64,000 nucleotides of DNA from Mycolicibacterium sediminis (lineage in GTDB: Bacteria; Actinomycetota; Actinomycetes; Mycobacteriales; Mycobacteriaceae): contig NZ_AP022588.1 of the NCBI RefSeq assembly GCF_010731735.1, forward strand, positions 1,674,001-1,738,000, written 5' to 3'. The position numbers were made by a program, and so were the translations under genes. The notes beneath the pieces are model-generated. The model was not told the DNA's origin. It searched no databases and worked only from the letters and a program-made list of their open reading frames with translations. Within the stretch, counting starts at the first letter, position 1; each line of letters opens with the position of its first letter. Below are positions 1 through 10,399 of this stretch, piece by piece.

Positions 1-1656
1 GGCCTGCTCCTGCAGCAGCCACGCGAGCACCAGGTCGCCGACGCTCATCAGGAAGCGAACCGAGCCGAGGCCGACCTTGTACAGGCTGCTCGGGTTGGTC
101 TGTGCGTCCATCAGGTAGCCGGTGAGCGTGGCGGCCATGCCCTGCACGTCGGCCAGCGCCGTGGCGAGCAACTCACGCTCGGCCTTGAGGCGGCCGTTGC
201 CGGACTCGTTCTTGATGAACGACTCGATCTGGGTGGCCACGTAGCCGAGCGCGACGCCCTTGTCCCGCACGATCTTGCGGAAGAAGAAGTCCTGCGCCTG
301 GATGGCGGTGGTGCCCTCGTAGAGCGAGTCGATCTTCGCGTCGCGGATGTACTGCTCGATCGGGTAGTCCTGCAGGAAGCCGGACCCGCCGAACGTCTGC
401 AGCGACTCGGTCAGCTTGGCGTACGCCTGCTCGGAACCGACGCCCTTGACGATCGGGAGCAGCAGGTCGTTGACCTTGGTGGCCAGGTCCTGCTCGACAC
501 CGTGCACGGCCTGCGCGACCTCGGCGTCCTGGAACGTGGCGGTGTACAGGTACAGCGCGCGCAGTCCCTCGGCGTAGGTCTTCTGAGTCATCAGCGACCG
601 ACGGACGTCCGGGTGGTGGGTGATGCTGACCCGGGGTGCGGTCTTGTCGGTCATCTGGGTCATGTCGGAGCCCTGGACGCGCGACTTGGCGTACTCGAGT
701 GCGTTCAGGTAGCCGGTCGACAGCGTGGCGATCGCCTTCGTGCCGACCATCATGCGGGCCTGCTCGATGACCTCGAACATCTGCGCGATGCCCTCGTGCA
801 CCTCGCCGACGAGCCAGCCGACGGCCGGGACGTCGTGCTGGCCGAGCGACAGCTCACAGGTCGCGGAGACCTTGAGGCCCATCTTGTGCTCGACGTTGGT
901 GACGAAGGCGCCGTTGCGCTCGCCGGGCTCACCGGTCTCGGGGTCGAAGTGGAACTTCGGCACGAAGAACAGCGAGAGGCCCTTGGTGCCGGGTCCGGCG
1001 CCCTCGGGGCGGGCCAGCACCAGGTGCAGGATGTTCTCACCGAGGTCGTCGGCGTCACCGGAGGTGATGAAGCGCTTCACGCCCTCGATGTGCCAGGTGC
1101 CGTCGGCCTGCTCGATCGCCTTGGTGCGACCGGCGCCCACGTCAGAGCCGGCGTCGGGCTCGGTGAGAACCATGGTGGAGGTCCAGCCGCGCTCGGAGGC
1201 CAGCACCGCCCACTTCTTCTGCTCCTCGGTGCCGAGGTTGTACATGATCTGCGCGAAGCCGGCACCCATCGAGTACATGTAGACGGCGGGGTTGGCGCCG
1301 AGCACGTGCTCCATCAGGGCCCACTGCACGGCGCGGGGCATCGGCATGCCGCCGAGTTCCTCGTCGAGGCCGATCTTGTCCCAGCCGCCGTCGGTGATGG
1401 CGCGGACGGACTTCTTGAAGGCCGCGGGCAGCGTGACGGTGTGGGCGTCGGGATCGAAGACCGGGGGATTGCGGTCGCCCTCGGCGAACGAGTCGGCGAT
1501 GGGGCCCTCGGACAGCCGGGCGATCTCGGCCAGCATGTCGAGCGTCGAGTCCTGGTCCAGGTCGGCGTACTTGCCCTGGCCGAGCGCCTTGTCGACGCCG
1601 AAGACCTCGAACAGGTTGAATACCTGGTCACGGACGTTGCTCTTGTAGTGGCTCAC
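1..1656 (-). CDS. fadE5: Acyl-CoA dehydrogenase FadE5 (C-terminal end outside the window)
   Basis: FAD-dependent acyl-CoA dehydrogenase that catalyses the first oxidation of fatty-acid beta-oxidation in the cytoplasm. About 552 residues are visible and the C-terminus (roughly 60 residues by comparison with the family) runs off the left edge. The N-terminus [20 protein letters not shown] and the internal stretch [19 protein letters not shown] match what I recall of M. tuberculosis FadE5 (Rv0244c) almost residue for residue. The GTG start at 1656 is chosen because GAGGAGACAGC lies directly upstream. The gene is divergent from the oxidoreductase at 1860, and the shared 200-base gap carries two palindromes that could bind a TetR-type lipid regulator. 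The next genes in M. tuberculosis (flavin reductase, sdh1) also follow here. Confidence 0.93.
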   Translation of the reverse strand, partial: MSHYKSNVRDQVFNLFEVFGVDKALGQGKYADLDQDSTLDMLAEIARLSEGPIADSFAEGDRNPPVFDPDAHTVTLPAAFKKSVRAITDGGWDKIGLDEELGGMPMPRAVQWALMEHVLGANPAVYMYSMGAGFAQIMYNLGTEEQKKWAVLASERGWTSTMVLTEPDAGSDVGAGRTKAIEQADGTWHIEGVKRFITSGDADDLGENILHLVLARPEGAGPGTKGLSLFFVPKFHFDPETGEPGERNGAFVTNVEHKMGLKVSATCELSLGQHDVPAVGWLVGEVHEGIAQMFEVIEQARMMVGTKAIATLSTGYLNALEYAKSRVQGSDMTQMTDKTAPRVSITHHPDVRRSLMTQKTYAEGLRALYLYTATFQDAEVAQAVHGVEQDLATKVNDLLLPIVKGVGSEQAYAKLTESLQTFGGSGFLQDYPIEQYIRDAKIDSLYEGTTAIQAQDFFFRKIVRDKGVALGYVATQIESFIKNESGNGRLKAERELLATALADVQGMAATLTGYLMDAQTNPSSLYKVGLGSVRFLMSVGDLVLAWLLQEQA

Positions 1657-1703
1657 GCTGTCTCCTCGATGAGATTCGGTACGTCGGTTGGGTACTTCGT
1701 CTA

Positions 1704-1721
1704 AGTTACCCACCAGTAACT
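1704..1721. promoter_or_regulatory. Palindrome in the fadE5 divergent promoter region
   Basis: AGTTAC and GTAACT form perfect 6-bp arms around a 6-base spacer, 48 bases upstream of the fadE5 start. Size and symmetry fit a TetR-family operator. The cognate regulator is not in the window and its identity is not known from the sequence. Confidence 0.5.
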
Positions 1722-1732
1722 GCCTACGACTA

Positions 1733-1744
1733 TACCGCTCGGTA
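1733..1744. promoter_or_regulatory. Second palindrome upstream of fadE5
   Basis: TACCG-CT-CGGTA is a perfect 12-bp palindrome, 12 bases beyond the first one. It could be a second operator or part of a composite site in the divergent fadE5/oxidoreductase promoter region. Confidence 0.35.
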
Positions 1745-1859
1745 ACCTCCGCGCAAAGCGATGGCGAGCAAATTTTCGTCAGCTAAGTAACCGGGTGGTC
1801 GGCGACGACTGCCCAAACGGTTGGTTGGTAGCCGTGAACTGGGCTTTTGGGGAGATGTG

Positions 1860-3634
<1,775 letters not shown>

Positions 3635-3650
3635 CCGAGACGTCCCCGTA

Positions 3651-3845
3651 TCAGGGGCGCGCGCCGAGTTCCTCGCGGTAGTGCTGGATGCGCTGTTCGA
3701 TCTCTGCCGCGTCGGTCGTCCGGCCCTCCTTTTGAGCCAGTTCGGCCCGTGCGGAGAGTTCGCGGATCGCGGTGCGGATGTTGTTGACGCTGGTCGTTTC
3801 TCCTGCGGCCATGGGCCTGCCCTTCGACGCTTTTCTGCTGCTCAT
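3651..3845 (-). CDS. Small conserved-looking helical protein
   Basis: A protein of 64 residues from ATG 3845, or 53 from the internal ATG at 3812, which has a purine-rich GAAGGGCAGG upstream. The core TTSVNNIRTAIRELSARAEL and the charged tail QRIQHYREELGARP predict two amphipathic helices with heptad-like spacing, possibly a small coiled coil. I do not recognise a family. It is convergent with the flavin reductase, whose stop is 16 bases away, and divergent from the MoxR operon. Third-position GC is as in neighbouring genes, which supports real coding. Confidence 0.55.
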   Translation of the reverse strand: MSSRKASKGRPMAAGETTSVNNIRTAIRELSARAELAQKEGRTTDAAEIEQRIQHYREELGARP

Positions 3846-3976
3846 TTCGAGCGTACGCCCAAGTCTCGACGCGCATGGCCGAGCCGAGGAACTGGTGCGC
3901 TCGCGCCCCCGACCGGGGCGGTAGGATCCCGCCGCCGGCAACGAAACCTTCTGTTGGCTAACGGCATTCGAAAGTC

Positions 3977-4003
3977 TTGACAGGAACCCTCGTGTGTTAG
4001 CCT
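3977..4003 (+). promoter_or_regulatory. Likely sigma-A promoter of the MoxR operon
   Basis: TTGACA at 3977-3982 and TAGCCT at 3998-4003 with a 15-base spacer look like a housekeeping promoter. A short GC-rich hairpin (CACCC/GGGTG arms) and then GGGGGAGAG lead into the ATG at 4040. Confidence 0.6.
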
Positions 4004-4039
4004 CACCCGGTCCGGGGTGGGTACGACGGGGGAGAGTTC

Positions 4040-5038
4040 ATGCAGCTGTCGGGGCCTCAGCTCTCGCACGAGGACATGCAGCGCGCCGCTGAGGTGATCG
4101 GTCAGGTGAAGACTGCACTGGCCGCGAAGATCGTCAGCCAGAACACACTGCAGCAATCGTTGCTCATCGGCCTGATCGCCTCCGGCCACGTGCTCCTGGA
4201 GAGTGTCCCCGGGCTGGCGAAGACGACCGCGGCCAAGACCCTGGCCCAGAGCCTCGACGCGCGGTTCCAGCGCATCCAGTGCACGCCGGACCTGTTGCCG
4301 AGTGACATCACCGGCGGGCAGATCTGGGATCAGAAGGCCGGCGAGTTCAAGGTGTCCCTCGGGCCGGTGCACGCCAACATCGTCCTGCTCGACGAGATCA
4401 ACCGTTCGTCGGCGAAGACGCAGAGCGCGATGCTCGAGGCCATGGAGGAGCGCCAGACCACCATCGGCGGCAACGTCTACGCGCTGCCCAACCCCTTCCT
4501 CGTCCTGGCGACGCAGAATCCCATCGACCAGGAGGGCACCTACCAGCTCTCCGAGGCGCAGATGGACAGGTTCATGTTGAAGGACGTCCTGACCTATCCG
4601 ACGATCGACGAGGAGGAGGAGGTGATCGCGCGGGTGGCCAGCGGAGTGATCGATGCGCCCTCCAATGGCGCGGCCGTCGACCTCAACCGGATCCTCTGGC
4701 TGCAGTCGGTCTTCAAGCGCGTGTTCATCGACCGGTCGATCGTCAAGTACACGACCTACATCGCCGCTGCGACGAGGACGCCGCGCAACGTGCTCGATCC
4801 CAAGCTGGCCGATCTCATCCAGTACGGCGCCAGCCCCCGTGCGACGATCGCGCTGTGCCGGGCGGCGTGTGCACACGCCTTGATCAACGGCAGGCCCTAT
4901 GCGGTGCCCGATGACGTCAAGGCCGTCGCGACGCGCGTGCTGCGGCACCGGATCGTGCTGAAGTACCAGGCTTCCGCCGAAGGCATCACCCCCGAATTCC
5001 TCGTCGACGGCATCCTGCATCGCGTTCCGACGCCGTAG
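4040..5038 (+). CDS. MoxR-family AAA+ ATPase
   Basis: Cytoplasmic AAA+ ATPase of 332 residues, the chaperone-like motor of MoxR/vWA systems that help assemble or activate metalloenzymes and membrane complexes. Walker A is ESVPGLAKT (residues 54-62), Walker B LLDE (116-119) is followed by the family signature INRSSAKTQSAMLEAMEERQ, sensor 1 is ATQNP (157-161), and sensor 2 is SPR (265-267). ATG 4040 has GGGGGAGAG upstream. It is the first of seven genes that overlap or nearly touch through 10396, so they are probably one transcript. The order MoxR, DUF58, small membrane protein, vWA, vWA resembles mxaR-S-A-C-L in methanol oxidisers; this is an analogy, not a proven orthology. Confidence 0.92.
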   Translation: MQLSGPQLSHEDMQRAAEVIGQVKTALAAKIVSQNTLQQSLLIGLIASGHVLLESVPGLAKTTAAKTLAQSLDARFQRIQCTPDLLPSDITGGQIWDQKAGEFKVSLGPVHANIVLLDEINRSSAKTQSAMLEAMEERQTTIGGNVYALPNPFLVLATQNPIDQEGTYQLSEAQMDRFMLKDVLTYPTIDEEEEVIARVASGVIDAPSNGAAVDLNRILWLQSVFKRVFIDRSIVKYTTYIAAATRTPRNVLDPKLADLIQYGASPRATIALCRAACAHALINGRPYAVPDDVKAVATRVLRHRIVLKYQASAEGITPEFLVDGILHRVPTP

Positions 5039-5041
5039 ACC

Positions 5042-5941
5042 ATGGGAGAGATTCTCAATCGGGTCCGCACCCAACTCGACTTCGATCCGCGATCGGTCGG
5101 GATGCGGATGCGATCCCGCAAGGTCCTCGAAGGCGGACACACGTCATTGCAGTTCGGCCGTAGCGACGACTTCGTGGACTTGCGTGAGTACGTCGCCGGC
5201 GACGACGTCCGCGACATCGACTGGCGGGCGTCGGCACGCAACACGCATCTGGTGGTACGCCGCTACGTCGCCGAGAAGGCGCAGGAGTTCCTCCTCGTCG
5301 CCGACGTCGGGGCGAACATGCTGGCGCTCGCACCGAGCGGGGAACGCAAGCGCGAACTGGCGGTCTACGCACTCGGTGCCGTCGGCCTCGTCGCGTGTGC
5401 ACAGTCGGACAAGATCAGCCTCGTCTACGGCGACGAGCGCGGCTCGTCCATCGAGCCCGGCAAGATGGGCGAGGATCACCTCGAGCAGGTGCTGAACCTC
5501 GTGAACGACGCCGACATCGAGATCGGCACCCCCTCGAACGTGGTGAAGCAGCTCGAGTTCGTCGCGGCCAACCTCGACAAGCGCTATGCCGTGTACGTCG
5601 TCTGCGACCAACCAGAGGTGACGCCCGAGTTGGAGCAGGCCGCCATGGCGGTCCGTTCGCGCAACGCCATCCATTGGATCCTCGTCGAGGACCTCGACGT
5701 CATCGGTCGTCCCGACGGCGCCGACGAGGTCATAGACGTCAGCACCGCTCGAGCGCTGGTGGCCCCGCCGCTGCTGGGTGCGAAGGTCCTCGACGCCTAC
5801 CGTCGCGCCGAAGCTGCCAGACATGCTCAGTGGCAACAGTTCACGGCGCGCCTCGGCAGTCCGTGCGTGCGAATCGCGTCGATTCGGGATGTCGGTCCGG
5901 CTCTCACTGCGCTCGCGCAGCAGGAGGGTCGACGTGCCTGA
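5042..5941 (+). CDS. DUF58 domain protein (vWA-like partner of MoxR)
   Basis: A 299-residue cytoplasmic protein starting 3 bases after moxR. The DUF58 signature is clear: LREY (47-50) and GDDVRDIDW (53-61) followed by SARNTHLVVRRYVAEKAQEF. These proteins contain a vWA-like fold and are the standard partner of MoxR ATPases. The position of the MIDAS metal site (DxSxS) reads D88-V-G-A-N92 here, so the serines are missing and metal binding in the classic way is doubtful. In mxa clusters the equivalent gene is mxaS. Function is inferred from family and neighbourhood. Confidence 0.88.
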   Translation: MGEILNRVRTQLDFDPRSVGMRMRSRKVLEGGHTSLQFGRSDDFVDLREYVAGDDVRDIDWRASARNTHLVVRRYVAEKAQEFLLVADVGANMLALAPSGERKRELAVYALGAVGLVACAQSDKISLVYGDERGSSIEPGKMGEDHLEQVLNLVNDADIEIGTPSNVVKQLEFVAANLDKRYAVYVVCDQPEVTPELEQAAMAVRSRNAIHWILVEDLDVIGRPDGADEVIDVSTARALVAPPLLGAKVLDAYRRAEAARHAQWQQFTARLGSPCVRIASIRDVGPALTALAQQEGRRA

Positions 5942-6416
5942 GGACGCCAACTACGTCGACTACCTCTTCGGCCCCCTGACGTACTCCGCGTGGTGGGTGG
6001 TGAGTGCGCTGTTCGTCGTCCTCCTCATCGCGGCGTGGATCGCGGGAGTATGGGTGTGGACGTTGCCGGTGGACGTCCTTCGCGGGATCCCCGTCATCCG
6101 CACCGTGACGTTCAAGGTGCTGCGGTTCAAGTTCATTCGTACGTTGAACGGGATCGAGCGATCGCATCGCGACGGACTCGTGACGACGCGCGACGCGTTC
6201 CACGACATCAGTCGAGTCTTTCGTCTGTACGTCAGGTTCCGCACCGGATATCAGGCCCGTGAGATGACTGCGACGGACGTCGCGAACAGTCCGTTGTCAC
6301 CGGCCGCGCTGAACGTCCTGCTGATGGCGTATCCGGGCCAGTTCAACGAGGTCGACCCACGCACGGTGCCAGCCGTCGTCGATGCCGCACGGACGGCGGT
6401 GGCGACGTGGACCTGA
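5934..6416 (+). CDS. Small single-pass membrane protein of the MoxR operon
   Basis: A protein of 160 residues from GTG 5934, chosen because AGGAGG lies 6 bases upstream; it overlaps the end of the DUF58 gene by 8 bases. One hydrophobic segment at about residues 17-40 is rich in Trp and Val and precedes a basic, helical cytoplasmic part with several Arg/His. No enzyme motif is visible. In comparable MoxR operons this slot holds a short membrane protein (DUF4381 or MxaA-like). The similarity here is in position and topology only. Confidence 0.7.
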   Translation: MPEDANYVDYLFGPLTYSAWWVVSALFVVLLIAAWIAGVWVWTLPVDVLRGIPVIRTVTFKVLRFKFIRTLNGIERSHRDGLVTTRDAFHDISRVFRLYVRFRTGYQAREMTATDVANSPLSPAALNVLLMAYPGQFNEVDPRTVPAVVDAARTAVATWT

Positions 6417-7540
6417 GATGGCCGCTGCTGCTGGTCCTCGTCGTCGTCGCCATCGGGGTCGTCGGCTTCCTCGCGATCAAGCGGACACGCCACGGGTGGC
6501 AGGGTGAACTGCCGCTGTTGGCCCGGTCGTACCGGCTGACGTCCCTCCCCGAGTATCAACGGGCGCTGCGCCTACACGAGCGGGTGTCCGCCGCGGCTCT
6601 GGTGGTGTCCATCGTGGCCACCGCAGCCCTGATCGGGGCGACCGCGCGGCCGACCTGGACCTACGATCCGAGGGCGGACGACACGAACACCCCGCACGTC
6701 GACATCATGCTGTGCTTCGGCCCGGGCTCGTCGTTGTACGGCGGTACTCTCAGCGACTTGCGTCCCTTGTTCGAGACGCTCGGCGGCATCGTGGAGACGT
6801 TCGGGAACCAGCGAATCGGCATGACCAACTCGCTCTACCGCGCGTTCCCCATGACCGCTGACCGGGAATGGGTGGCCGAACGCTTCGGGGAGATCGTCGG
6901 CGTGATGAAGGAGGTCGACGCGCCGAAGAACGGCTACGACTACGTCGACCGGCTCGGCTACTTTGAAGCGAAAGCGCCGGCTTACGGCAGCGGCCCGCCG
7001 GCCTTCACGCCTACGGTGCTGGACACCCTGGCGATGTGTGCCACGGGGTTGCCGGCCGTCGGTTCGGACAACGGTCGAGGCCGGATGATCCTGTACTTCG
7101 GTGACGCCGAATTGCCGGACGACCCGGGCACCTACACCTTTTCCTTTACTCCACCGGCGGCTACACCGTTGTTCTCCAAGGCGACCCTTGAGGACACCGT
7201 GAAGACGGCGGGCATCCAGGTCAACGCGGTCGTACCCGAGATGAGCACCCAGCCACTCGGGTTCGTCGAGAAGTTGGTCGGTGACACGGGTGGCCAGCAC
7301 ATCGAGTACACGCAGCTCAGTTCCGAGGAGGCCGCAGACCGAGGAAAGGCCGACAAGCAGCAGGAGGAAATTTCGAAGGCCGTCGAGAAGATTCTGGACA
7401 ACCCACCTCCGTCTGCGCTCGACCAGGTGCAGCAGTCGGCGGCGTTGCCGTTCGACTGGGACGTCCCGGACCTCCTGCTACAGCTCGCGCTGGTCGCGTC
7501 GATCGCACTGGCGGCGCTGAGGTGGGGGATGCGGCTGTGA
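6407..7540 (+). CDS. Membrane vWA-like protein with degenerate MIDAS (BatA/MxaC-like)
   Basis: A 377-residue protein with two N-terminal membrane segments (about 5-23 and 60-80), a central vWA-like domain and a C-terminal membrane segment, the layout of BatA/MxaC proteins. The vWA first strand VDIMLCFGPGSSL (98-110) aligns with the family pattern but the MIDAS DxSxS reads G105-P-G-S-S109: the metal-binding aspartate is lost. GTG 6407 overlaps the previous stop by 10 bases. In the MoxR systems known, such proteins are thought to present substrates to the ATPase at the membrane. The degenerate metal site suggests an adaptor role. Confidence 0.78.
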   Translation: MDLRWPLLLVLVVVAIGVVGFLAIKRTRHGWQGELPLLARSYRLTSLPEYQRALRLHERVSAAALVVSIVATAALIGATARPTWTYDPRADDTNTPHVDIMLCFGPGSSLYGGTLSDLRPLFETLGGIVETFGNQRIGMTNSLYRAFPMTADREWVAERFGEIVGVMKEVDAPKNGYDYVDRLGYFEAKAPAYGSGPPAFTPTVLDTLAMCATGLPAVGSDNGRGRMILYFGDAELPDDPGTYTFSFTPPAATPLFSKATLEDTVKTAGIQVNAVVPEMSTQPLGFVEKLVGDTGGQHIEYTQLSSEEAADRGKADKQQEEISKAVEKILDNPPPSALDQVQQSAALPFDWDVPDLLLQLALVASIALAALRWGMRL

Positions 7541-8568
7541 ATGTGACTCTCGCTCCGGTGTTCCCGATCTGGCTGATCGTCGTGCTCGTCGTGATAGCGA
7601 TCCTCCTCCGTGTGGGCGCCCTGGTTGCCGTCAGCCGCCGTCGGGGCCGCCGACCCGATCGTCGGACGTGGTTCCGGTTCGCGATGGCGGTTCTCGCCGT
7701 CCTGTGCCTGGGAACGGCGGCCACGCGCCCCGGAGACGAGTCGGACGCGGAGCGGCCACCGCGGCTGGCGGACCTCGCAGAGGAAGCCAACATGAACGTC
7801 TTCCTCGTGGTGGATCGATCACTGGCACTCGACGCGAAGGACTTCGACGGATCCAAGACGCGACTGGAGGGTGTCAGGGCCGATCTGCAGACGATCCTCG
7901 GCGCGCACCCGACCGCACGGTTCGGGCTGGTCTCCTACGGCGACTCCGCGCGCGTGGAGTGGCCGCTGTCGCCGGACACCTGGAGCCTCATCCCGTTCCT
8001 CGCGCAGTTCACCCCCTACGGCGGTGTGGACGCCCAGTACGAAGGCGAGACCGGCGTCGACGTCGCCGCGCCGGGTTCCGTGCTGTCCGAGCAGTTGAAC
8101 CGCGGCGCCCAGGAGTATCCGGGTGCGGCGAACGTGGTCTACGTCCTGGGTGGCAGCAGCGACTCGGACTCGGGCGCGCTCGACGTTCCGAAGGGTCTGG
8201 TGTCCGGGGGTGCGGTGCTCGGTTACGGCACGGAGGAGGGCGCCGACGTCGAGCATCAGGACGGGAAGTACTCGTTCGACTCGGAGACCACCCACTACGA
8301 GCTCAACGCAACCGCACTCGAGGCTGCGGCCGACAGCATCGACGTGCCCTATCTCCACCGCGAGGAGGGCAGCCTGCCCGCCGACGCACTGGTGACGGAC
8401 GTGCCGGTGGCCGCCCCGGTCTTCGACGTCACCCCAGACGTCCCGCACCCGAATCGGATCGAGTACTACTGGCTGTTCGCCGGAATCGCCGCCGCCTTGT
8501 TCGGAGTGGAGCTGTACGGTCTTGCGCGGCATTGGATTCGGCGCCGCAACGGAGGAGTCCGGTCATGA
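7537..8568 (+). CDS. Second membrane vWA protein of the MoxR operon (MxaL/BatB-like)
   Basis: A 343-residue protein with membrane segments at about 11-31, 46-63 and 313-332 enclosing a vWA domain. The MIDAS here is D93-R-S95-L-A97, so Asp and the first Ser remain but the last Ser is Ala. GTG 7537 is preferred to an upstream GTG at 7522 because it gives a 4-base GTGA overlap with the previous stop and has GGGGG about 9 bases upstream. It is the better preserved of the vWA proteins in this operon and may be the one that still binds metal. Pairs of BatA/BatB or MxaC/MxaL proteins are usual in these operons. Confidence 0.78.
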   Translation: MNVTLAPVFPIWLIVVLVVIAILLRVGALVAVSRRRGRRPDRRTWFRFAMAVLAVLCLGTAATRPGDESDAERPPRLADLAEEANMNVFLVVDRSLALDAKDFDGSKTRLEGVRADLQTILGAHPTARFGLVSYGDSARVEWPLSPDTWSLIPFLAQFTPYGGVDAQYEGETGVDVAAPGSVLSEQLNRGAQEYPGAANVVYVLGGSSDSDSGALDVPKGLVSGGAVLGYGTEEGADVEHQDGKYSFDSETTHYELNATALEAAADSIDVPYLHREEGSLPADALVTDVPVAAPVFDVTPDVPHPNRIEYYWLFAGIAAALFGVELYGLARHWIRRRNGGVRS

Positions 8569-9566
8569 CGCGAACGCTGGCGGAGAGAACCGAGGACGAG
8601 GCGCCGCCCGTGGTCCGCCCGGGCCGGCTTCGCCTCCGGCGCAGACTGCTCCTGTGGTCCATCCCCGGACTGCTGCTGCTGTCGCTGCTGGCGTTCAAGC
8701 TGGCCAGCGTCGGCATCCTCGGAAATCGGCTACCCGCGCAGTTCGCAGCGCAGGATCAGGCGGCCATGGCATCGACACTCGGGTGGATCGGCATGGGGAA
8801 CATCGGTCGTGGCTTCCGAGAACGCCTCGCGGCCGGCGATCTGGCGATGCTCGAACGCGACCTTCCGACCGCACTCGAGGAGTTCACGGCTGCGCATCGG
8901 GCGGAGCCCGACTCGTGTCCACCTCGGGCGAACTTCGCGATCACCTCGGAGACCGTCAGTGACTCCGAACTGCGACAGGGCAACTTCATTCGGGCGCTTG
9001 CGTTGCTCGAGCCGGCATCCACGGCGGCCCTCGACGACAGGGAATGCTTCTCGACGACGCCGGCCAGCTCTCCGGTGGTGCGAGACTTCGTCATTCAGAC
9101 TCCGGACCGGCTGAACGCCAAGCTGGCGTCGCTGAAGGCCGGATACATCACCCAGACGCCCGAGGGGTTCGACTACATCAAGGCGCCCGGGGGCACGATC
9201 CTGCCACCGCCGCCGCCGCAGACGGTGACCATCAAGCCCTGCCCGTACGAGGAAGACGACTCGGCGATGCGGGACTGCATCACCGTGCGAGACAAGGAAC
9301 GGGCCGCGAAGGTCGCTCAGGGGTCGGGCCAGTCGACGCCGCAGCAGCCGCAGCAGCCGCAGCAGTCGCAGGGCGGCGGCCAGGGACCGTCGCAGGGAGG
9401 TTCGGGCTCCGTGCCCGGTGAGCAGGGCGGCGAGACCGACGACGGACCGCAGTTCCCGGGCCCGGTCGAGGCGGACCCGAATGCACCCAGCTTCTGCACC
9501 ACGGACGGGACTCCGCTCGGTGACCTCGCGGCAGCGCTCTGCTCGACGTCGGGGCCGTTGCCATGA
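8565..9566 (+). CDS. Membrane-anchored protein with Pro/Gln-rich tail, MoxR operon
   Basis: A 333-residue protein with a basic N-terminus, one membrane segment at about 28-46 and a large domain on the outer face. Residues 100-190 look helical with a TPR-like feel (DLPTALEEFTAAHRAEP, then a second repeat-like LRQGNFIRALALLEPA). A low-complexity Pro/Gln/Gly tract follows from about residue 259. Four or more cysteines in the distal part could form disulfides. ATG 8565 has GGAGGAG upstream and overlaps the previous stop (ATGA). The slot matches mxaK in methanol-oxidation clusters, but no sequence family is recognised with certainty. Confidence 0.7.
   Translation: MTRTLAERTEDEAPPVVRPGRLRLRRRLLLWSIPGLLLLSLLAFKLASVGILGNRLPAQFAAQDQAAMASTLGWIGMGNIGRGFRERLAAGDLAMLERDLPTALEEFTAAHRAEPDSCPPRANFAITSETVSDSELRQGNFIRALALLEPASTAALDDRECFSTTPASSPVVRDFVIQTPDRLNAKLASLKAGYITQTPEGFDYIKAPGGTILPPPPPQTVTIKPCPYEEDDSAMRDCITVRDKERAAKVAQGSGQSTPQQPQQPQQSQGGGQGPSQGGSGSVPGEQGGETDDGPQFPGPVEADPNAPSFCTTDGTPLGDLAAALCSTSGPLP
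9341..9370 (+). repeat. CAGCAGCCG tandem repeat coding Gln-Gln-Pro
   Basis: About three near-perfect copies of a 9-base unit inside the Pro/Gln-rich tail of the gene at 8565. The unit is in frame, so a slippage of one unit would only change tail length. Confidence 0.8.
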
Positions 9567-10396
9567 ACCCGCAAATCGGCCCGGGCGACGGCTGGTCGTT
9601 CGAGACACCCCCGACCAAAGCGCCTCGCCGAATCACCAAGCGCTGGTTGATCATCGGCGGCATCGTCGCGCTCGTCGTCGTGCTCCTCGGCGGCACGATG
9701 CTGTGGGCGGCGAAGCCCGAGCCGATCACTCCTGCCACGCCGCGCTTCGAGATCGTGGACAAGCCGCTGCTCAGCGACGAACCCCCGACCGTGATCAAGA
9801 ATGGAATCAAGCCCAGGACGCTCTACCCGCCGGGCTACACCGACACGGACTACAGCAAGTCGACCCTCAACCTGAACATCGACCCCGCCAAGGACTACGA
9901 CAAGACGGTCACTCCGCCGGAATGCGGCAAGGACCCCCTAGAGCAGATCGAGCACAATCTCGATCGCCGTGACACCACCCGGTATGGGCGATACCCGGTC
10001 GACTTGAGCATGTACCCGGTGGACGACCCGGGCGGTAACGCCGAGGATTCCGGCGGGTTCTTCGTGTCCGTGTTCCCCGCGGAGGACCCGGTCAGTCTGC
10101 GAGTGTTCCGGGACTGGTTCACACGCTGCCAGAGCGCGCAGGTGACCTATACGGTCTCTCAGAACGGACAGGTCATCGAGTCGACGACGGAGCCGTTCGA
10201 GCAGAGCCTTGCCGACGCACCGAGTTCGATGGCCAGCGATTCCTTCGCGGTGACGCAGAGGGATGATCCCGAGGATTCGTGCGACTACTACGGGCTGGTT
10301 CGAGGCATGATCGTCAACGTCCTGTGCTCCAAGTCCGTCAAGGACGCAGGCGTCGAATTGTTCCGGACGGTCGTCCGCCGCGTCTACGACATCTGA
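9563..10396 (+). CDS. Single-pass exported protein, last gene of the MoxR operon
   Basis: A 277-residue protein with a proline-rich cytoplasmic N-terminus, one membrane helix (27-49) and an extracytoplasmic domain with exactly four cysteines in its second half (121, 189, 240, 255). This spacing suggests two disulfides and is reminiscent of the PknH extracellular sensor fold found in many mycobacterial lipoproteins; that resemblance is tentative. ATG 9563 overlaps the previous stop (ATGA), so it is translationally coupled to the MoxR operon. The stop lies 3 bases from the convergent sdhB stop. Confidence 0.7.
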   Translation: MNPQIGPGDGWSFETPPTKAPRRITKRWLIIGGIVALVVVLLGGTMLWAAKPEPITPATPRFEIVDKPLLSDEPPTVIKNGIKPRTLYPPGYTDTDYSKSTLNLNIDPAKDYDKTVTPPECGKDPLEQIEHNLDRRDTTRYGRYPVDLSMYPVDDPGGNAEDSGGFFVSVFPAEDPVSLRVFRDWFTRCQSAQVTYTVSQNGQVIESTTEPFEQSLADAPSSMASDSFAVTQRDDPEDSCDYYGLVRGMIVNVLCSKSVKDAGVELFRTVVRRVYDI

Positions 10397-10399
10397 CGG

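Noticed and set aside
3842..5140. Long open frame of over 400 codons on the minus strand across moxR
   Set aside because: It is antisense to a gene with clear AAA+ motifs. Long antisense frames are expected in such GC-rich DNA and its translation is Arg/His/Asp-rich without any family pattern.
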